Positions 53,140 to 57,042 of a DNA stretch of 57,042 nucleotides are shown here, in pieces. The stretch spans positions 1-57,042 of the forward strand of contig JABMNO010000081.1 of assembly GCA_013204555.1 (NCBI GenBank). The letters run 5' to 3'. The stretch comes from Chloroflexota bacterium (GTDB lineage: Bacteria; Chloroflexota; Dehalococcoidia; Lucifugimonadales; Lucifugimonadaceae). The translations under genes and the position numbers were made by a program. The notes beneath the pieces were generated by a model that was not told the DNA's origin, did no database searches, and saw only the letters and a program-made list of their open reading frames with translations. Positions within the stretch are counted from its first letter, which is position 1. Each line of letters begins with the position of its first letter.

Positions 53140-54873
53140 TTGGTTACAGACCAGCTACCGCCGCTTCTTGAGAACTCGCCTCACGGCGTTCATTCCGACT
53201 CTTTCAGGCCGGATGTTATGGGGGTGCATGGTGCGGTGGTGGCAAACCATCCGCTTGCAAGCCAGACCGGGATGCGCATCCTCCAGGCGGGTGGAAACGC
53301 GGTGGATGCAGCGGTCGCGATTGGGTTCGCTCTTTCGATTGCCGAGCCGCAGTCGTCCGGTATCGGTGGCGATGGGTTCATGATGGTTCACATGGCTAAT
53401 ACCGGGTCAATCAAGCTCGTGAACGCCACTGGCGCAGCGCCGCTGGCCGCGACGCGCGAACGCTACGCAGACGGCATCCCCGCCAAAGGCCCACTTTCAA
53501 TCTCCGTACCCGGCATCGTCCACGGTTTGCTGTCGGCCCATGAGAAGTACGGCACGCTCAAACTCGCCCAGTGTCTTGAGCCCGCCATAGAGCTGTGCGA
53601 AGACGGTGTACCAACGTCGCATCGCGTGGCACGCCTGCTCGAGTCCGAGACGCCGATGCTTGACTACGAATCGACCCGCGCAGTCTATGCGCCAGAAGGT
53701 CGGCTCGTGGCCGTTGGCGAGGTGGTGCGAAACCCTGATCTTGCGGCATCGATAAAGCTCATCGCCACTGATGGCGTTGACGCGTTTTACAAAGGACCAA
53801 TCGCACGAGAGATCGTTCGCCAGGTGACTGAACTGGGTGGAGTGCTGAGCGAAGAAGACTTCGCTCGACACACTACCCGCTGGCAAGATCCAATCTCAAC
53901 CACCTATCGCGGAAACACGGTCTATGAGGCGCCCCCTAACTCCAGTGGACACGTGCTGCTCCAAGAGTTGAATATGGCAGAGTTGTACGACATCCCATCT
54001 TGGGGGCCTGACGCTGCCGAGACGATTCACGTGATGGTTGAGGCCAAGCGCCGGGCATTCGCGGATCGCGAGGCGTACATGGCCGACCCCGAGTTCGTTG
54101 ACGTGCCGATCGAAGGTCTCATCTGCAAAGACTTCGCAGGTTCACGGGCGCGGAATATCGATCTCAAGGCCGCTGCAGAGGCGATGTCCGTCCGCGAGGG
54201 CGATCCATGGGCGTTCCAGGACGCCGGACCGGACAAGTCGAAGCGGTTCCGACGGCAGTGGAAGTCGGTCACCGAACGCACTTCTGGCACGACGCACTTC
54301 TGTGTGATCGATCGGTGGGGCAACGCCGTATCGCAGCTCCAGAGCCTTCAGACCAATTTTGGCTCGGCGCTCATCGGCGGCAAGACCGGGATCTTGCTGA
54401 ACAACCGCATGACGTACTGGCACCTCGATGAGGATCACATCGATGCGCTCCGTCCCGGTCAGCGAGTGCGTCACACAATGAACCCCGTGATGGCATTCTC
54501 ACCAGACGGCAAGTTGCGCGTGATCTGCGGAACGCCGGGTGGCGACACGCAGGTGCAGACCAACTTCCAGATGCTCATTCGTGCTCTCGACTTCGGCTAC
54601 ACGGCCAGCGAGTGCGTCGAAGCACCCCGCTGGACCCATTACCAGTCGGGTATGGAGTCGACCTACCCGCACACGGGATTTGAGAGTCTGCGCATGGAAC
54701 GCCGCGTTGGAGATGATGTTGCCGATGGCCTGCGAAAGCGCGGCCACAAAGTTGAGATGATCGGCTCATGGGAAGGTATTGGGAGCGCCGGAATGATCCA
54801 GGTACACCCGGAAACCGGCGTATACATGGCGGCGGCGGACCCTCGGCGTGATGGCCACGCTATCGCGTGGTAG
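53140..54873 (+). CDS. ggt: Gamma-glutamyltransferase
   Basis: 577 residues, TTG start. It cleaves gamma-glutamyl amides such as glutathione. The heavy-chain start has VVANHPLASQTGMRILQAGGNAVDAAVA and SSGIGGDGFMM. The self-processing nucleophile is Thr384 of the TTHFCVID motif, and GTPGGDTQVQTNFQM near 465 is the conserved glycine loop. No signal peptide, so probably cytoplasmic or exported by an unknown route. First gene of a three-gene unit with two SDRs; the next ATG is 10 bp after its stop. Confidence 0.95.
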   Translation: MVTDQLPPLLENSPHGVHSDSFRPDVMGVHGAVVANHPLASQTGMRILQAGGNAVDAAVAIGFALSIAEPQSSGIGGDGFMMVHMANTGSIKLVNATGAAPLAATRERYADGIPAKGPLSISVPGIVHGLLSAHEKYGTLKLAQCLEPAIELCEDGVPTSHRVARLLESETPMLDYESTRAVYAPEGRLVAVGEVVRNPDLAASIKLIATDGVDAFYKGPIAREIVRQVTELGGVLSEEDFARHTTRWQDPISTTYRGNTVYEAPPNSSGHVLLQELNMAELYDIPSWGPDAAETIHVMVEAKRRAFADREAYMADPEFVDVPIEGLICKDFAGSRARNIDLKAAAEAMSVREGDPWAFQDAGPDKSKRFRRQWKSVTERTSGTTHFCVIDRWGNAVSQLQSLQTNFGSALIGGKTGILLNNRMTYWHLDEDHIDALRPGQRVRHTMNPVMAFSPDGKLRVICGTPGGDTQVQTNFQMLIRALDFGYTASECVEAPRWTHYQSGMESTYPHTGFESLRMERRVGDDVADGLRKRGHKVEMIGSWEGIGSAGMIQVHPETGVYMAAADPRRDGHAIAW

Positions 54874-54883
54874 GAGAACTCAC

Positions 54884-55630
54884 ATGACTGATTCAAAGTT
54901 GCCACTAGCGGGCAAAGTTGCCCTCGTCACTGGTGGCGGACGCGGGATTGGCCGTGCCATTGCGCTGGCCTACGCGGACGAAGGCGCCGATATAGCGGTC
55001 GTAGCGCGCACGCAGTCGCAACTTGACGAGGTAGCCAGCGAGATCACCGCGAAGGGCCGGAAGGCGGCAGCCTTCGCCACGGACGTGACCGACTATGAGG
55101 CTGTTGTCGAAATGGCCGCAGCATGTCGGGCGGAGTTTGGGCGCCTCGATATTCTCGTGAACAACGCAGGTGGCACCCTTGAAACAAGGTCCGTGTCGGA
55201 GAGCGATCCTGAGCAGTGGGTCGCCGGGTTGGAGTTGAATCTCCACAGTGTCTACTACGTATCGAAGGCGCTATTGCCGCTCATGATCGATTCTGGCGAT
55301 GGCGGCAAGGTGATCAACATTGGCTCTGGCATGGGCCGCACGCCGGGGCCGGGCGTATACCCGGTGAGCAAGGCAGCGATGTGGATGCTCACCCAATCGC
55401 TATCCATGGAAGTCTGGCAACACGGCATAGACGTGAACGAACTCATACCCGGACCGGTTGCTACCTACCTGACTCGCGGTCGGATGAAAGTGGGAGACAC
55501 GCCTCCATTCGCAGAAAGTGAGCGTGTCAAACCACCCGAGGACGTAGCGCCGCTGGCGATCTGGCTGGCGACTCAAGCGCCCGGTGGACCAACTGGTCAG
55601 TCGTTCAGCATCGCTAGGCGGCCGCTCTAG
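54884..55630 (+). CDS. Short-chain dehydrogenase/reductase (tandem copy 1)
   Basis: 248 residues from ATG 54884; TAGGAG is seven bases upstream. TGGGRGIGRAIALAYAD for the cofactor, NNAGG, catalytic Ser in NIGSGM and Y-x-x-x-K in YPVSKAAMWML. The C-terminal QAPGGPTGQSFSIARRPL is shared with the next gene. FabG-like fold, substrate unknown. Middle gene of the gamma-glutamyltransferase operon. Confidence 0.93.
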   Translation: MTDSKLPLAGKVALVTGGGRGIGRAIALAYADEGADIAVVARTQSQLDEVASEITAKGRKAAAFATDVTDYEAVVEMAAACRAEFGRLDILVNNAGGTLETRSVSESDPEQWVAGLELNLHSVYYVSKALLPLMIDSGDGGKVINIGSGMGRTPGPGVYPVSKAAMWMLTQSLSMEVWQHGIDVNELIPGPVATYLTRGRMKVGDTPPFAESERVKPPEDVAPLAIWLATQAPGGPTGQSFSIARRPL

Positions 55631-55683
55631 CGCGGTGGGGGAACCCCATCGCAAGAACCACACCATTGCCGGGTAGGAGATTC

Positions 55684-56430
55684 ATGTTGACTGGCTCAGA
55701 TCAGCCCCTCGCGGGCAAAGTAGCTCTCATTACAGGCGGCGGACGCGGCATCGGTCGGGCCATCGCGCTCGCATACGCCAACGCAGGAGCGGACATAGCG
55801 GTCGTCGCACGCACCCAATCGCAACTCGATGAAGTTGTGGGTGCCGTCACATCTCATGGACGCAGCGCTATCGGTCTTGCGTGCGATGTGACCGACTACG
55901 ATGCAGTGAAAGATATGGCATCGGCGTTTCGAGCCGTATTCGACCGACTGGACATCCTCGTCAACAACGCTGGCGGGAATCTGGATCAGCGCTCAATCCT
56001 GGATAGCGACCCCGAAGTGTGGACGGGCGGAATTGAACTGAATCTTTACAGTGCCTATTTCGTCTCACGGGAACTCTTACCGCTCATGATCGAGACTGGC
56101 GGGGGCAAGGTGATCAACATGAGTTCCAACCTGGGCCGATCGCCGGGGCCGGGTGTCTACCGCGTCGGGAAAGCTGCAATGTGGATGTTCACCCAGTCAC
56201 TGTCCATGGAAGTTTGGCAGCACGATATCGACGTGAACGAGCTCATTCCTGGCCCGGTTGAAACCTTCCTCACGCGTGGTCTGATGAAAGTTGGTGAGAC
56301 GCCGACGTTTGCTGCCAGCGAACGGGTCAAACCACCCGAAGATGTAGCTCCGCTGGCACTCTGGTTGGCAACCCAACCGAAAGGCGGCCCAACGGGTCAG
56401 TCATTCAGCATTGCGAGGCGTCCTATCTAG
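55684..56430 (+). CDS. Short-chain dehydrogenase/reductase (tandem copy 2)
   Basis: 248 residues from ATG 55684; GTAGGAG upstream. Very similar along its length to the preceding SDR (TGGGRGIGRAIALAYANAGA, NNAGGN, YRVGKAAMWMF, GGPTGQSFSIARRPI), so a tandem duplicate. The serine of the active site sits in NMSSNL. Differences cluster at ~85-110 and ~145-160, near the substrate pocket. Its stop overlaps the convergent PPOX-fold pseudogene by 4 bp. Confidence 0.93.
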   Translation: MLTGSDQPLAGKVALITGGGRGIGRAIALAYANAGADIAVVARTQSQLDEVVGAVTSHGRSAIGLACDVTDYDAVKDMASAFRAVFDRLDILVNNAGGNLDQRSILDSDPEVWTGGIELNLYSAYFVSRELLPLMIETGGGKVINMSSNLGRSPGPGVYRVGKAAMWMFTQSLSMEVWQHDIDVNELIPGPVETFLTRGLMKVGETPTFAASERVKPPEDVAPLALWLATQPKGGPTGQSFSIARRPI

Positions 56431-56901
56431 AGCGCGAGGTAATCTGGCACTTCCACCCCGTCCTTCAACCTTGGGTCAGGGATCAGATCACCCGGCACTC
56501 GCGATAACGGCAACACACCCGCCCAGATATCCAACTCGTAGTCCTCTTCATCATCGCCGGGTGGTCCGGTGCGGACTTTCGCGGAGCAATCCGCAATCTC
56601 AAGCTTGAACACGTCGGTCTGCTTCAAATCGGCTTCGTTCGGACCGCGAGCGTCATCCCAGCGGCCTGGCACGATGTTGTCAGTCACAGTCTTCAATCCG
56701 ACAAGGATTTCCTCGGGGTCTTCGACTTTCTCGGCATTGCCGAAAACAACTGCCGACCTGTAGTTCATCGAATGGTGAAGCAGCGACCGCGCAAGGACGA
56801 TTCCATCGACATGAGTCACGGTCAAACAAACAGCGGGAGACTTCGTGTTCCTGAACATTCCTGCTGCCGGGGAGCCGTGGATATAGATCGTGTCGTCTAG
56901 A
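56427..56901 (-). pseudogene. Flavin-nucleotide-binding (PPOX-fold) gene truncated by an insertion element
   Basis: About 158 codons of the family remain: DDTIYIHGSPAAGM, MNYRSAVVFGNAEKV, VPGRWDDAR and KTGPPGDDEEDYELD-like ending (actual VRTGPPGDDEEDYELDIW). In intact relatives the D-T-I-Y-I-H-G-S strand comes after ~45 N-terminal residues. Here that part is replaced by sequence of the insertion element starting at 56902. The open frame continues into the element from a TTG at 56990, but those residues (QRQPQDCKQRPWELHL) are not family-like. The 5' part of the gene may lie beyond the element, outside the window. Confidence 0.75.
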
Positions 56902-57042
56902 TGTAGCTCCCACGGACGTTGTTTACAGTCTTGAGGCTGGCGTTGCTCCACTGATACCGCCGTGTGGCCGAGTGTAATTGTAGTAGTCAAGATAACCGGG
57001 AAGCTCTGCCAACCGCTCTGCGTTTGAGGTGAATTCTCTGGA
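56902..57042 (-). mobile_element. End of an IS481/IS3-like insertion element (transposase C terminus)
   Basis: On the minus strand, bases 57042-56923 encode the last ~39 residues of a DDE integrase-core transposase, including ERLAELPGYLDYYNYTRPHG and GATPASRL followed by TAA. The W/Y-Y-N-x-x-R-P-H-G and T-P-A-x-R-L pattern is the hallmark of IS481/IS3-type transposase ends. A plausible terminal repeat begins TGTAGCTCCCACGGACGTTG at 56902, just after the PPOX-fold coding sequence. The rest of the element lies outside the window. Confidence 0.8.

Noticed and set aside
1..57042. CRISPR array
   Set aside because: No regularly spaced identical repeats were found; the dispersed palindromes occur as inverted pairs, not arrays.

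Overview
The window looks like a chromosome segment from an uncultivated Chloroflexota bacterium, most likely of the SAR202 / Dehalococcoidia type. This is inferred from content, not from a marker gene. It carries four intact enolase-superfamily (COG4948-type) genes and one truncated one, a sulfatase, many single-copy catabolic oxidoreductases, NIPSNAP, VOC and thiolase/DUF35 genes, and a conserved hrcA-dnaJ-prmA-rsmE block. Many starts are TTG or GTG. No rRNA gene, intact tRNA gene, CRISPR array or complete prophage was seen.

Layout. 1-2.1 kb: 3' part of a large AAA/TPR regulator. 2.35-2.41 kb: 3' fragment of a tRNA-Leu gene, a candidate attachment-site scar. 2.6-5.4 kb: a PPOX-fold protein, then on the minus strand a degenerate receiver, a 341-aa protein and a UGSC-type selenoprotein read through an in-frame UGA. 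6-8 kb: a cupredoxin-like lipoprotein and a 1-Cys peroxiredoxin. 8.2-9.1 kb: palindromic repeats. 9.4-11.1 kb: rsmD, coaD and a coiled-coil gene. 11.2-13.9 kb: sulfatase with a ManD-like dehydratase. 14.3-16.6 kb: NIPSNAP, thiolase-like, DUF35 and VOC operon. 16.5-17.95 kb: a patch of relics (protease prodomain plus dockerin-like tail with an amber stop, truncated enolase, duplicated VOC tail). 18-19.1 kb: FlK-like thioesterase and fabI. 19.3-24.3 kb: a large repeat-built membrane protein and two double-receiver proteins. 24.3-28.6 kb: three enolase-superfamily dehydratases. 28.7-38 kb: assorted metabolic genes, including an MFS-SDR-HAD operon and aldo/keto reductase-rlmB. 38.3-44.4 kb: hrcA, dnaJ, prmA, rsmE, alanine dehydrogenase and an HpcH-type aldolase. 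44.9-49.6 kb: two tandem paralogous chemoreceptors. 49.7-51.5 kb: a lipoprotein alpha-carbonic anhydrase and a truncated duplicate of its front end. 51.9-56.4 kb: an NHL protein, gamma-glutamyltransferase and two tandem SDRs. 56.4-57.0 kb: a PPOX-fold gene cut by an IS481/IS3-like element that runs off the window.

How the genes fit together. The metabolic genes suggest scavenging of sugar acids, sulfated sugars and other oxidised organic matter. Dehydratases, a sulfatase, an aldolase, hydroxyacid, aldo/keto and Gfo-type dehydrogenases and a thiolase/DUF35 pair would feed central metabolism. Signalling proteins (two chemoreceptors, three receiver-domain proteins) occur without CheA, CheW or a recognisable histidine kinase. 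The strongest unusual item is the UGSC selenoprotein operon. Also notable are REPIN-like paired palindromes at four intergenic sites and several long hairpins between genes that lack a U-tract.

Gene-free stretches over about 300 bases are covered by entries at 2350, 5379, 8039, 8909, 13911, 44397, 46892, 51550 and 52772.
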